Positions 1-7,682 of a DNA stretch of 64,000 nucleotides are shown here, piece by piece. This DNA comes from Paenibacillus sp. PL91 (GTDB lineage Bacteria; Bacillota; Bacilli; Paenibacillales; Paenibacillaceae): the NCBI RefSeq assembly GCF_012935325.2, contig NZ_JABBYG020000021.1, forward strand, positions 1 to 64,000. The letters run 5' to 3'. Below the pieces are notes generated by a model. That model saw nothing but the letters and a program-made list of their open reading frames with translations. It was not told the DNA's origin and did no database searches. The translations under genes were made by a program, and so were the position numbers. How positions within the stretch are numbered: the stretch's first letter is position 1; each line of letters opens with the position of its first letter.

Positions 1-78
1 TCTAGAAAATCTAACTGCTCCATGTTAAGATCATTCCCTGCATTATATTGATATCTTTACAATTCAAGATATTACTGC

Positions 79-172
79 GTTATCCTGCCCGTTAGCGTAA
101 TGAAGCAGCCGATCATTGTGGTCGGCTGCTTCTGCGTTTTTATTGAACTATCGTTCTCCGTTAGCTTAATGA
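79..172 (+). repeat. Dispersed hairpin repeat, complete copy
   Basis: Best complete copy of the window's main repeat. The left arm (80-101) reads TATCCTGCCCGTTAGCGTAA. It is followed by a near-perfect hairpin at 102-132 (GAAGCAGCCGATC stem), a short T-run, and the right arm at 142-172 containing CTATCGTTCTCCGTTAGC. The two arms share the tail CCGTTAGCNTAATG, so the unit is two imperfect direct repeats around a hairpin. The same hairpin recurs at 51105-51135 and in altered form at 43905-43937. Confidence 0.85.
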
Positions 173-210
173 TCAGCACAACTACATGTGATACGTACAA
201 AGCGTAGGCC

Positions 211-417
211 TTAAATTTCCTCTTGATAAACTTTTAATTCAAGGAGAAAATTACGGCTAATGGGAATTGAAAATTCCTTTAATGATTCAACTGTTGTAAA
301 AAACGAATCAAGGTTATCATCAGTATCATATGACCAAATTGGCTTTTTCAATGACCTTAATTCATCAACAGGAGGAAATGTATACTCACAATGTAACTGT
401 CCACAGAAAATAAAGTA
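211..417 (-). pseudogene. C-terminal fragment of an unknown protein
   Basis: An open minus-strand frame of about 68 codons ends at a TAA at 211 and contains protein-like sequence (FPPVDELRSLKKPIW, then IPISRNFLLELKVY). It has no start codon with a ribosome site. Its 5' end runs into the tandem AAATAAAG/TAGACT repeats at 406-464. It looks like the tail of a small cytoplasmic protein cut off by rearrangement. The family is not recognised. Confidence 0.4.
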
Positions 418-464
418 TTAGACTGAAAAATAAAGTTGTAGACTGAGAAAATAAAGCTTTAGAC
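406..464 (+). repeat. Three tandem 19-21 bp units
   Basis: Three consecutive degenerate copies of GAAAATAAAGTATTAGACT, at 406-424, 425-444 and 445-464. The reverse complement, AGTCTAATACTTTATTTTC, recurs singly at about 1765, 1821 and 1889, weakly at 2273, and at 59301. It is a second short repeat family, concentrated at the left edge of the window. Confidence 0.7.
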
Positions 465-473
465 TTGCGGGTG

Positions 474-530
474 CTTCATTACGCTAACGGGCAGGTTAGC
501 GTGGTACTATTGAACAATCGTTCACATACG
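474..530 (-). repeat. Main repeat, inverted left arm and degenerate right arm
   Basis: ATTACGCTAACGGGCAGG at about 474-491 is the reverse complement of the left arm. It abuts GGTTAGCGTGG and then a degenerate right arm (TTGAACAATCGTTCACATACG). The copy is rearranged and has no central hairpin. Confidence 0.65.
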
Positions 531-666
531 TTAGCTGGTCTAATGCTCAGCTGCCGTTTCTAATTGAAGTAACGAGCAGTCAGCATCCAAAATAGGTTGA
601 TTAGCGTGATTTCAACAACCGAGGATTTTTGTAAGCATCATAAAACTAAAAGGAGTAGCTGTTACT

Positions 667-1731
667 ATGAAGGATTTACATAATTTTGTTTCAGATTACA
701 CGAAAGATAAGAAACATTTACATCTTGCGATCGGGATTATTAGAGAGGGCGGTATTGAATACTTTTCGTTTAGTAATAATCAAAAGAGAAGTACGATTCC
801 TCCTGAGCATATGTTGTTTGAAATCGGCTCCATAACCAAAGTTTTCACATCCATTCTCTTATTAGAAATGGAACGGGAAAAACTGCTTTCCTCGGATGAC
901 ATGGTTGGTAAGTTTGTGCCAAACGTTAAAAACGATTATTTGAATAAGATTACCTTGAAAAGCCTTGCTACTCATACCTCTGGTTTACCTGTATTGGCAA
1001 CAAACCACAATCTGGCTAAAAAAAGATCGAATCCTTATTCAATGTATACCGAGCAAGATTTAACTGCTTTTCTATCTAATGCTGACTACACGGATAGTAT
1101 TGGTTCATTTGGATATTCCAATATCGGTGTGGGCTTACTGGGGAATATTCTATGCAAGGTGTCAGGAAGCAAGTATGATGAACTGTTGAAAAAATACATA
1201 ACGAGCCCATTAAAGATGAATGAGACAGCCGTTACACTTGATTCAGAACAGAATAGAAGGTTTTTGAATGGACATGCTTCAACTGGGAAGAGAGTCCCTC
1301 ACTGGGATCTCTCTATACATGAAGGAGCTGGGGGGATTAAGTCATCGGTTAACGATTTGAGTTTATTTGTCCAAGCCAATCTAAATGATGATAATCCGAT
1401 AGCCTCTACACTGCAAAAAAGTCATATCCCTATATGGATCGGAAATTCAAACCGTTATTTGGGCTGGGGTGAGGATAAACTTCTAGATAAAGGTATCCTC
1501 TGGCATAACGGGGGTTCAGCTGGTTTTAACAGTTATCTAGCTTTCAACAAGGAACTCCGTGTAGGAATTGTATTGCTATCCAATTATTCTTTTTTCTCGA
1601 ATTCTCTTATGGATTATTATGTTGCTCAATTAATAAAATGGATTACTAAAAAAGAGCCTTCTCAAGGAACTATGATAGACGCTACAGGGTTAAAAATATT
1701 TGAAGCCATCCTAAGTAGTGAAAAGTCATGA
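667..1731 (+). CDS. Serine beta-lactamase-like hydrolase (class C/PBP4* type), cytoplasmic
   Basis: A 354-residue protein of the beta-lactamase-related serine hydrolase family (Pfam Beta-lactamase fold). The three active-site motifs are visible: SITK (about residues 55-58, nucleophile serine plus lysine), YSN (about 149-151) and HNG (about 279-281). No signal peptide or membrane segment is present, so it probably acts in the cytoplasm as an esterase or peptidase; the substrate cannot be told. ATG follows AAAGGAG with a longish spacer. Main-repeat sequence lies on both sides, and the gene stands alone. Two other hydrolases of this superfamily (37733 and 56253) are exported, unlike this one. 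Confidence 0.85.
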   Translation: MKDLHNFVSDYTKDKKHLHLAIGIIREGGIEYFSFSNNQKRSTIPPEHMLFEIGSITKVFTSILLLEMEREKLLSSDDMVGKFVPNVKNDYLNKITLKSLATHTSGLPVLATNHNLAKKRSNPYSMYTEQDLTAFLSNADYTDSIGSFGYSNIGVGLLGNILCKVSGSKYDELLKKYITSPLKMNETAVTLDSEQNRRFLNGHASTGKRVPHWDLSIHEGAGGIKSSVNDLSLFVQANLNDDNPIASTLQKSHIPIWIGNSNRYLGWGEDKLLDKGILWHNGGSAGFNSYLAFNKELRVGIVLLSNYSFFSNSLMDYYVAQLIKWITKKEPSQGTMIDATGLKIFEAILSSEKS

Positions 1732-1840
1732 ACTAACGGAGAACGTTAGTTGAAATAGCAGCGGCAGTCTAAGACTTTATTTATCTGGTCTTGGTTCGCC
1801 GCTGCTTTTGTTATGGGGTTAGTCTAAAACTTATTTTTTA
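1731..1840. repeat. Inverted right arm of the main repeat with hairpin and two TAGTCTAA motifs
   Basis: Directly after the hydrolase stop, AACTAACGGAGAACGTTAGTT is a reversed right arm. A hairpin AGCAGCGGC...GCCGCTGCT (1756-1809) follows and may end transcription of the hydrolase. AGTCTAAGACTTTATTT (1766) and AGTCTAAAACTTATTTTT (1821) belong to the second repeat family. Confidence 0.6.
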
Positions 1841-1877
1841 AAAGCTGACGATCCTTCAATTCAAAAATCGCGTTAAT

Positions 1878-2162
1878 TCAATGACTCCAGTCTAATACTT
1901 TATTTTCACCGAACAGTAACTGCTCCATAAGCGAATATTCGCCTTCTTCCTCTATTGTAAACTGACGGACAAATTCGAAATAAAATAGTTCAGTTCCAGT
2001 AAAATTATATACACCACACTGAAATAATAATGAAGATTCCGCACATTCAACATCTATCTTGGCAAATGTCTTAAAAGTGTTCCAAACATTCAAAACTTCG
2101 TCAGCATTTATATCTCCAAGCATTGCTTTAAATTGGTTTTCAGCTTCTTTGACATTTATCAT
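1878..2162 (-). CDS. Small hypothetical acidic protein
   Basis: A 94-residue protein; the family is not recognised. ATG is preceded by GGAGGTAGGGTTTA, a strong ribosome site. The sequence is acidic and rich in aromatic residues, with no signal peptide. Its last codons (GENKVLDWSH) are encoded by an AGTCTAATACTTTATTTTC repeat copy. The natural C-terminus may therefore have been replaced when the repeat arrived. The size and lone position recall immunity-type orphans, but nothing in the sequence proves this. Confidence 0.55.
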   Translation of the reverse strand: MINVKEAENQFKAMLGDINADEVLNVWNTFKTFAKIDVECAESSLLFQCGVYNFTGTELFYFEFVRQFTIEEEGEYSLMEQLLFGENKVLDWSH

Positions 2163-2237
2163 TAAACCCTACCTCCATACATAAAATCGTACGAACTACA
2201 ATAACATTCCATATTTAGGTATTCGCGAAAGTGAGTT

Positions 2238-2262
2238 AAACTATCCTGCCCGTTAGCTTAAT
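2238..2262 (+). repeat. Main repeat, solitary left arm
   Basis: AACTATCCTGCCCGTTAGC followed by TTAATC; there is no hairpin or right arm beside it. A degenerate AAACCTTATTTTC of the second family follows at about 2281. Confidence 0.75.
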
Positions 2263-2349
2263 CAAGCATCGTCAAACTAAAACCTTATTTTCTTAGAGCC
2301 ATATTACCCTTATTGATTCAAAATATTAGGAAAAGGGTAAACATACGAT

Positions 2350-2522
2350 AAGTGGGAAGTGGTATTGAAAAACAGCGAAAACCGGAATTCAATTTTAGTT
2401 TCCGAAAGGTTGTTGATTCACCATGAAAACACGAAGAAGGATAAAAAGTTCGAGATTTCTGCTTCGATACTTTTTGAGTAAGACTTAGCTTCAGAAGTAC
2501 ATTTATAAACCGCTTCCCACTA
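2350..2522. repeat. Possible small inverted-repeat element (MITE-like)
   Basis: AAGTGGGAAGTGG at 2350-2362 is matched in reverse complement by CCGCTTCCCACTAT at about 2510-2523, bounding some 170 bp without a credible gene. A hairpin GAGGAC...GTCCTC follows at about 2526-2555. No target duplication is obvious, so the element call is tentative. Confidence 0.3.
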
Positions 2523-2595
2523 TAAGAGGACGCTGCGATTTAATTCGTGGGGTCCTCGCTTTTATGATACTATCAATCATTTTCTCCTTTGTTAT

Positions 2596-2622
2596 TACGC
2601 TATCCTGCCCGTTAGCTTAACG
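2596..2622 (+). repeat. Main repeat, solitary left arm
   Basis: GCTATCCTGCCCGTTAGC followed by TTAACG, then CCAGTCTAC, a trace of the second repeat family. It lies upstream of the methyltransferase and is unlikely to be its promoter. Confidence 0.75.
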
Positions 2623-2794
2623 CCACTGCCAGTCTACAATACAGTAAAAAACAATCTAAGTTGAAAATTATCTTTAGTTTGGAAAAAAAGTAGTGTTATT
2701 ATTTTGGCAAGGTAGACAGTTCCTTTTGCAATCAAAAAGTTGAATTGGCTGTGTACTCCATTTGGCGATATAAATATGGAAAGAAGGGGTATCC

Positions 2795-3598
2795 GTGACC
2801 AATTACCACGACATGAACCGATTGAATTGGAACGATCGAACTGCTATTCATGCTAAGTCGGCATTTTACAATATTGAAGCTTTTTTGGCAGGGAAGAGTT
2901 CTCTGTCAGGGCTGGATCAGACCGAGATCGGTGATGTAGCCGGACGATCGATGCTTCATTTGCAATGCCATTTCGGAAAGGATTCGTTATCTTGGGCCAG
3001 AATGGGTGCTCACGTGACGGGAGTGGATTTTTCCGAGGAAGCGATTGCTTTGGCCAAATCGTTGAACGAACGACTGGGGCTTGACGCCCGTTTCCTGTGC
3101 TCGGACATTTATGACGCCGCGGAAGCGATTCAAGGAGAGCAGTTCGATATCGTCTATACGTCCTATGGTGTTCTATGCTGGCTGCCGGATTTGACCCGAT
3201 GGGCGGAGTTGATCAGTACATCCCTAAAGCCGGGAGGAACGTTCTATATGGCCGAGCTCCATCCTCTTACTTTTATCTATGAAGCAGAGGATGACTGTCT
3301 AATGATCAATTATCCCTATTTCGATAACGAGGCGCGGCGCTATGAATCCGCTACAACATATACTGGTGATGAAGACAAGTTGGAGCATCCCGTCACCTAT
3401 CAATGGCAACATACGCTTGGCGAAATCGTGAGCGCGCTCGTTGGGGCAGGATTGACATTAGAGTTTTTGCATGAATTTCCGTTCACCGTATACGATATGT
3501 TTCCGGGTCTCATGATTCAGGACGAACGGGGGAGATGGCGAATGAAAGAGAACGACCATTTACCACTGTTGTTCTCCGTCAAAGTAACGAAGCCATGA
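2795..3598 (+). CDS. Class I SAM-dependent methyltransferase
   Basis: A 267-residue protein with a Rossmann-type methyltransferase core. Motif I is the variant LHLQCHFGKDSLS (about residues 51-63), followed by TGVDFS (acidic end of beta 2), FLCSDIYD, and FDIVYTSYGVLCWLPD. The LQCHFG form is typical of a Bacillota/Actinobacteria small-molecule methyltransferase subgroup. The acceptor is unknown. The start is GTG at 2795 with AGAAGGGG upstream. It is monocistronic, and a main-repeat copy with hairpin lies about 130 bp downstream. Confidence 0.85.
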   Translation: MTNYHDMNRLNWNDRTAIHAKSAFYNIEAFLAGKSSLSGLDQTEIGDVAGRSMLHLQCHFGKDSLSWARMGAHVTGVDFSEEAIALAKSLNERLGLDARFLCSDIYDAAEAIQGEQFDIVYTSYGVLCWLPDLTRWAELISTSLKPGGTFYMAELHPLTFIYEAEDDCLMINYPYFDNEARRYESATTYTGDEDKLEHPVTYQWQHTLGEIVSALVGAGLTLEFLHEFPFTVYDMFPGLMIQDERGRWRMKENDHLPLLFSVKVTKP

Positions 3599-3729
3599 GT
3601 TTTGCAACTGAGCCCCAATCGTTTATAATGCAGGCAAACATGGGGATTTGAAGCCAAATATCTTTACAACTCTCAGAAAGAATTTGTTTTTTCACTTAAT
3701 AAATCATATCTTGAACTTCCTTATTATCA

Positions 3730-3822
3730 AATTATCCTGCCCGTTAGCTTAACGAGGCTGCCGTTTCATGCCGGCAGCCTCGTTCTGTTGATTGTTAAGC
3801 TATAGTGTCCCGTTAGCGCAAT
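3730..3822 (+). repeat. Main repeat, complete copy with a different hairpin
   Basis: Left arm ATTATCCTGCCCGTTAGC (3731-3748). A perfect hairpin CGAGGCTGCCG / CGGCAGCCTCG follows at 3753-3782. The right arm at 3791-3822 contains AAGCTATAGTGTCCCGTTAGC. The stem differs in sequence from the copy at 79-172, yet the arms are conserved. It sits between convergent genes and could act as a terminator for 2795-3598. Confidence 0.8.
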
Positions 3823-3921
3823 ACGCCGGCATTTCATCTCACCTTGCTTCACAACTACATTTATGAGTACAGCCATGCCAATAAATTTCATCCTTCACTT
3901 CACTATAAACAAAGAACAAAA

Positions 3922-3946
3922 TAAAGCCCGCGGTTTCCGCGGACTT
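3922..3946 (-). terminator. Terminator of the PadR/ABC operon
   Basis: CCGCGG-TTT-CCGCGG hairpin at 3928-3942 with a T-run on the minus strand (AAATAAAG read in reverse), just after the permease stop at 3970. The same hairpin and flanks recur at 58253-58275. Confidence 0.7.
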
Positions 3947-3969
3947 CATTCGGACAATAATATCTTTTT

Positions 3970-4737
3970 TCAAACTTTCTTTTTATACACCCTCATTGCA
4001 AAGAAATAGCCTACGAACAAAATCCCGACGCACCACGCAAGAGCGACCCATATATCATTGCCCACCGGCTGACCTGACAGAAGCGCACGGATAGCCTCTA
4101 CGATCGAGGTCACCGGCTGGTTTTCAGCGAAGGCACGAACGACCGAAGGCATCGACTCGGTCGGCACAAACGCCGAGCTGATAAACGGTAGGAAGATAAG
4201 CGGGTAGGAAAAGGCACTTGCGCCATCAACCGTTTTTGCAGAAAGACCTGCAATGGCCGCTATCCAAGTTAATGCCAGCGTAAACAGAGCGAGTATGCCG
4301 ACAACCGCAAGCCACGACAGTATCCCCGCAGACGAATGAAAGCCCATAATCAAAGCTATGAGAATGATTATGATAAGAGATATAGCATTGGATACTAGTG
4401 AGGTGAGTACATGCCCCCAAAGAAATGCGGAACGTGAAATGGGCATGGTTTGAAACCGCTCGAATATGCCCTTCTGCACATCGTTGAACAGTCGAAAAGC
4501 CGTGTAGGATATTCCGCTAGCAATAGCAATTAGAAGTATACCTGGTAGCAGGTAATTCACATAGTTATCCGTTCCGGTTTGAATGGCACCGCCGAACACA
4601 TAGACGAACAGCAACATCAACGCAATCGGCGTGATGGCGACCGTAATGATGGTGTCCATGCTGCGAGAAATATGACGCATAGAACGTCCTAGCATAATGC
4701 TCATATCGCTGAAGAAGTGTTTCTTTACTCCCTCCAT
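3970..4737 (-). CDS. ABC-2 type exporter permease
   Basis: A 255-residue membrane protein of the ABC-2 family (DrrB/YhgE-like). It has about six predicted hydrophobic segments and the conserved cytoplasmic stretch IFERFQTMPISR between segments 2 and 3. The ATPase stop at 4738 touches this start, so the two are translationally coupled and form one transporter. The substrate is not evident; homologues export drugs, peptides or lipids. Its last 20 or so codons plus the terminator are duplicated at 58240-58378. Confidence 0.88.
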   Translation of the reverse strand: MEGVKKHFFSDMSIMLGRSMRHISRSMDTIITVAITPIALMLLFVYVFGGAIQTGTDNYVNYLLPGILLIAIASGISYTAFRLFNDVQKGIFERFQTMPISRSAFLWGHVLTSLVSNAISLIIIILIALIMGFHSSAGILSWLAVVGILALFTLALTWIAAIAGLSAKTVDGASAFSYPLIFLPFISSAFVPTESMPSVVRAFAENQPVTSIVEAIRALLSGQPVGNDIWVALAWCVGILFVGYFFAMRVYKKKV

Positions 4738-5499
4738 TTACTTTCCCTCCCTTTTGCCGACGATTGCAAGGAAAATATCCTCTAATGTCGGCTGTTTTTC
4801 AACATACTCCACCTTTGCGAGTGGGAACATCTTTTTCAGGTCTGAAAGCGTGCCGCTGGCAATAATCTTACCCTCATGCAGAATGGCAATTTTGTCGGCA
4901 AGCTGTTCTGCCTCTTCCAGATACTGACTGGTTAGAAGAACCGTCGTACCGCCGCCCGCAAGCTCTTTGACAATCTTCCATACCTCGATACGTGCCTCAG
5001 GGTCGAGTCCTGTTGTCGGCTCGTCGAGGAATATGATCTTTGGTTTTCCCACAAGGCTCAAGGCGATGTCGAGCCTGCGGCGCATACCACCCGAATAAGT
5101 GGATACTCTGCGGTCTGCGGCTTCTGTCAGGCCGAAGCTTTTAAGCAAATCGTCTGCAACCTGTCGTGGGTTTTTAAGGTATCGTAGCTTGGCAATCAAG
5201 ATAAGATTTTCCCGTCCGGTCAATAATTCGTCAACGGCGGCAAATTGACCGGTCAGACTGATCGCTTGTCGCACATTCTCGGGTTTTGAAGCAACATCGA
5301 ATCCGTTCACGGTAACGGATCCGTCATCTTGTTTGAGCAGCGTGGTGAGGATTTTGACAACCGTAGTCTTGCCTGCCCCGTTGGACCCGAGCAACGCGAA
5401 AATACTGCCCTCTTCCACCTCAAAATCTACACCCTTTAGGACCTGAAGATCCTTATAGGACTTTTTGAGCCCTGTTACTTTAATTGATTTGTTTAGCAT
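4738..5499 (-). CDS. ABC exporter ATP-binding protein (DrrA-like)
   Basis: A 253-residue nucleotide-binding domain. Walker A is LGSNGAGKTT (about residues 37-46), the signature is YSGGMRRRLD, Walker B is IIFLDEPTTGLD, and the switch region is LLTSQYLEEAEQLADKI. The GGMRRRLD form is characteristic of the daunorubicin-resistance (DrrA) branch. It has a short C-terminal DrrA-type tail. It pairs with the permease at 3970 and is preceded in the same operon by the pentapeptide protein and the PadR regulator. Confidence 0.92.
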   Translation of the reverse strand: MLNKSIKVTGLKKSYKDLQVLKGVDFEVEEGSIFALLGSNGAGKTTVVKILTTLLKQDDGSVTVNGFDVASKPENVRQAISLTGQFAAVDELLTGRENLILIAKLRYLKNPRQVADDLLKSFGLTEAADRRVSTYSGGMRRRLDIALSLVGKPKIIFLDEPTTGLDPEARIEVWKIVKELAGGGTTVLLTSQYLEEAEQLADKIAILHEGKIIASGTLSDLKKMFPLAKVEYVEKQPTLEDIFLAIVGKREGK

Positions 5500-5514
5500 A
5501 TATTTTATCCCCCC

Positions 5515-6381
5515 TTAAATTACGGTAACCTTAGACAGATCGGCCTCCATGCCCTTAAGAGAGGCATAAGTCAACTTATCCATCATCGCTCCGTCAAAGC
5601 AGATCGTTTTAATGACGCGATAATATTTCTTCGTTAACGTAAAACCTGAAATAAATGACACATTTTTAAGCGTTGCTCCCCTAAACGAAACTTCGTTTAA
5701 TGCCGCCTTGTCAAACTTAACGCCGATAAAGGTTTGCCCGTCAAAACGCTGCCCGCCCAAGGCGGAGTATTTGAAGTCAACCCCATCAAATAAACAACCT
5801 TCAAAAATCGTTTTGCTAAGATCGGTCAGCGTTAACGTCACGTCGGTCAGTCTTACTCCTGTGAATTTGGCTCCGTCAAGCCCCGACTTGCTGAAATTGG
5901 TTCGTACAAGGATCGTCTTATTGAAGCTTGCATTTGTCAGGTCAAGTGCGGATAGGCTGCAGTCCGTCAGATTCGCGCCGTCAAAATTGGCTTCGCGTAC
6001 GTCGCTGCTCTTAAACGAACTGCCGGTCAAATCTGCGCCCGAAAAGTCGGAACCGTGCAACGCGCTACCTTTAAACTGTCCTTTATGGGCCGTAACGCCT
6101 GCAAAGTCGCTTTTCGCCAGGTTGCTTGCGCTAAAGTTTGTCACCACCTGACGTTCCAGCGAGCGGGAGAGGTTGGCGACCTCCAGGATCGTTTGCTCGA
6201 TGTCGCCGATACTCTCAATAGTCATCTTAAACGCTGTTTCATCGTCCTTGCCCTCAGCTTTGAGTTCACGGAACCGCTCCTGTAAATCGGAGTGCAGGTC
6301 GGCCTTTAATTCGGTGACGCTTTTTACTCCATCGTATGGCGTAAAAACGCCGTTCAAATAATTCGTCAATTTCTGATTCAT
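5515..6381 (-). CDS. Pentapeptide-repeat protein with N-terminal HAAS-like domain
   Basis: A 288-residue protein. Residues 1-70 form a helical HAAS/permease-prefix-like domain (LTNYLNGVFTPYDGVKSVTELKADL). Residues from about 80 to 270 are pentapeptide repeats of the A(D/N)LXX type (for example SDFSGADLTGSSFKSSDV), predicted to fold as a right-handed beta helix. HAAS domains are usually encoded next to PadR regulators and link them to membrane proteins. Here the domain is fused to a soluble repeat fold inside an exporter operon. The role is unknown; a sensing or target-protection part is a guess. Confidence 0.8.
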   Translation of the reverse strand: MNQKLTNYLNGVFTPYDGVKSVTELKADLHSDLQERFRELKAEGKDDETAFKMTIESIGDIEQTILEVANLSRSLERQVVTNFSASNLAKSDFAGVTAHKGQFKGSALHGSDFSGADLTGSSFKSSDVREANFDGANLTDCSLSALDLTNASFNKTILVRTNFSKSGLDGAKFTGVRLTDVTLTLTDLSKTIFEGCLFDGVDFKYSALGGQRFDGQTFIGVKFDKAALNEVSFRGATLKNVSFISGFTLTKKYYRVIKTICFDGAMMDKLTYASLKGMEADLSKVTVI

Positions 6382-6395
6382 AACATCATCTCTCC

Positions 6396-6725
6396 TTATA
6401 ATAAGTTTTCTAGCACGCGCTTCGCGTACTCCCAGTTGCTTATATTGCGGGCGTAAGCAGTCTTACCCTTTTCGGTAATTCTAAAATATTTACGGCGTCC
6501 ACCCTGAGATTCATCTCCCCAAAACCACTCGATATCACCGTCCGCCTCAAGCCGTCGGACGCTGGAGTACATCGTGGCTTCCTTTAATTCATACTCACCG
6601 CCCGAGCGACCGGCAATCAGTTTGACGATCTCGTAACCGTAGCGGTCAGCTTCGGATAAGAGCCGTAAGATCATCGTATCGGTATGTCCGCGCAGCAGGT
6701 CGGATATAATTTTGTTTTCACTCAT
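6396..6725 (-). CDS. PadR-family transcriptional repressor
   Basis: About 109 residues, with the winged helix-turn-helix typical of PadR: an N-terminal helix (ISDLLRGHTDTMILRLL), LSEADRYGYEIVKLI, the wing EATMYSSVRRLEADG, then WFWGDESQGGRRKYFRITEKG. ATG at 6725 is preferred over the longer frame because GAGGTGATT sits just upstream. It is first in the operon with the pentapeptide protein and the ABC pair, and it presumably represses them until an exported toxic compound binds. The 15-nt gap to the next gene supports co-transcription. Confidence 0.9.
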   Translation of the reverse strand: MSENKIISDLLRGHTDTMILRLLSEADRYGYEIVKLIAGRSGGEYELKEATMYSSVRRLEADGDIEWFWGDESQGGRRKYFRITEKGKTAYARNISNWEYAKRVLENLL

Positions 6726-6744
6726 ATAATCACCTCGCATTTGT

Positions 6745-6773
6745 ATAATACGACATATTACTATTACTGTCAA
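6745..6773 (-). promoter_or_regulatory. SigA-type promoter of the PadR/ABC operon
   Basis: On the minus strand, TTGACA (6773-6768), a 17-bp spacer and TATTAT (6750-6745) form a near-consensus vegetative promoter about 20 bp upstream of padR. Direct TAGTA/TACTA elements around it (ATACTACC, TAATAGTAATA) could be the PadR binding site. Confidence 0.75.
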
Positions 6774-6830
6774 GGTAGTATTTCTAATTAATTACTTTGC
6801 CTAAAAGTGTCTTGTCCTCAATGAGGAATC

Positions 6831-6858
6831 ACAAAAAAAAAGCCGCGCAATGCGCGGA
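6831..6858 (-). terminator. Minus-strand terminator-like hairpin
   Basis: GCCGCGC-AAT-GCGCGG stem (6842-6857) followed on the minus strand by nine T. It ends whatever entered from the relic region 6891-7280; no intact minus gene lies directly upstream. Confidence 0.55.
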
Positions 6859-6865
6859 GCTTCAT

Positions 6866-6890
6866 GGATGTATGTTCTTGTCCTTTGACA
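6866..6890 (+). repeat. 25-bp repeat, copy 1
   Basis: GGATGTATGTTCTTGTCC plus TTTGACA matches GGATATATGTTCTTGTCC plus TCTGACA at 54877-54901, with 23 of 25 positions the same. It may be an IS end. No transposase gene accompanies either copy. Confidence 0.65.
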
Positions 6891-7277
6891 ATGCAGTGTC
6901 ACTCTAACCAGTTTCTTTTTCATCCGATATGTCCCAGGTTCATTTGCCATTCGGTTTGACCTAGTGATACATATTAAAATGCTAATTTCCACGCTAACCT
7001 GCCCTTTAGTTGAGTACCGGCAACCGGCTTATTTGGAAACTACCGCTACTTGGTGGGTGTGACAAGACGCTAGAAGAAGCGGCGATATAGTTCTCATCTC
7101 CGCTCTCCGAGCTGCAAGCCTCTTTAATGACCACCTCATCGTCGGAATTGCCATTCGTCGGGTAGGGTTCGTATCCGTCACAAACAATGCTCTACACGAA
7201 TCCTCCCGACTCGCCAGGTACTTTTTCAACCAAACCTTGCATTCGATAGTAAAGTAAACTTCTCTTTGTTTGGAGCC
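6891..7277. other. Intergenic region without a supported gene
   Basis: It holds a degenerate left arm of the main repeat at 6991-7013 (ACGCTAACCTGCCCTTTAG). The longest frames on either strand have no ribosome site and no recognisable family. Likely decayed DNA next to the integrase fragment. Confidence 0.5.
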
Positions 7278-7448
7278 CTATCCGTTAACAATCGCAGAGC
7301 AATTCTCCCAATTTAGATCTTCAATGTTTATCTTCTGTACTTCTCCAACACGACAGCCGGTACTATATAGGAATCCAATCAAAGCTCGTTCTCGAGCCTG
7401 AATCCGTTTATCAGCTTCATACAGCTTCCCTAATTCACTTAAATTCAT
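7278..7448 (-). pseudogene. Tyrosine recombinase fragment
   Basis: About 56 codons contain the start of a phage-integrase catalytic domain: RIQARERALIGFLYSTGCRVGEV with the first active-site arginine in TGCRVGEV, then KINIEDLNW. The SAM-like N-terminal DNA-binding domain and the later HxxR and tyrosine motifs are missing. ATG at 7448 has GGGAGG seven bases upstream. It is the residue of an integrase or transposon resolvase; function is lost. Confidence 0.7.
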
Positions 7449-7453
7449 AAAAT

Positions 7454-7502
7454 AACCTCCCATTAGTCCTATTAAATCTAGGTTTGCTTCTAATGGGAGG
7501 TT
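7454..7502 (-). promoter_or_regulatory. Hairpin that covers the ribosome site of the integrase fragment
   Basis: Perfect 13-bp inverted repeat AACCTCCCATTAG (7454-7466) and CTAATGGGAGGTT (7490-7502). The copy of GGGAGG nearest to the start at 7448 lies inside the stem, so folding would hide the ribosome site. A mobile-element end is an alternative reading. Confidence 0.5.
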
Positions 7503-7518
7503 TTAATCGTTCGTATTG

Positions 7519-7544
7519 CACTAGCGTTTCCCGTTAGTTCAACG
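7519..7544 (+). repeat. Main repeat, solitary right arm
   Basis: CACTAGCGTTTCCCGTTAG then TTCAACG, a degenerate right arm upstream of the MraY-like gene. Confidence 0.6.
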
Positions 7545-7682
7545 ACTTATACTGAAATTAGGAAAAAAAGCCAAGCAAACTTTCACTTTAATGAATTTGA
7601 AACCTTAGGTATAGTAGGTTTAGAGGTACAACTGAATCGTGCAGGATATTTCATTATATGGCAAGGAAGGGGTGAATTCAGA

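Noticed and set aside
79..172. CRISPR array
   Set aside because: The direct-repeat arms occur only in pairs with a hairpin between them, are scattered, and no cas genes exist.
7029..7229. 66-codon minus-strand frame
   Set aside because: No start signal; composition typical of random frame in degraded DNA.
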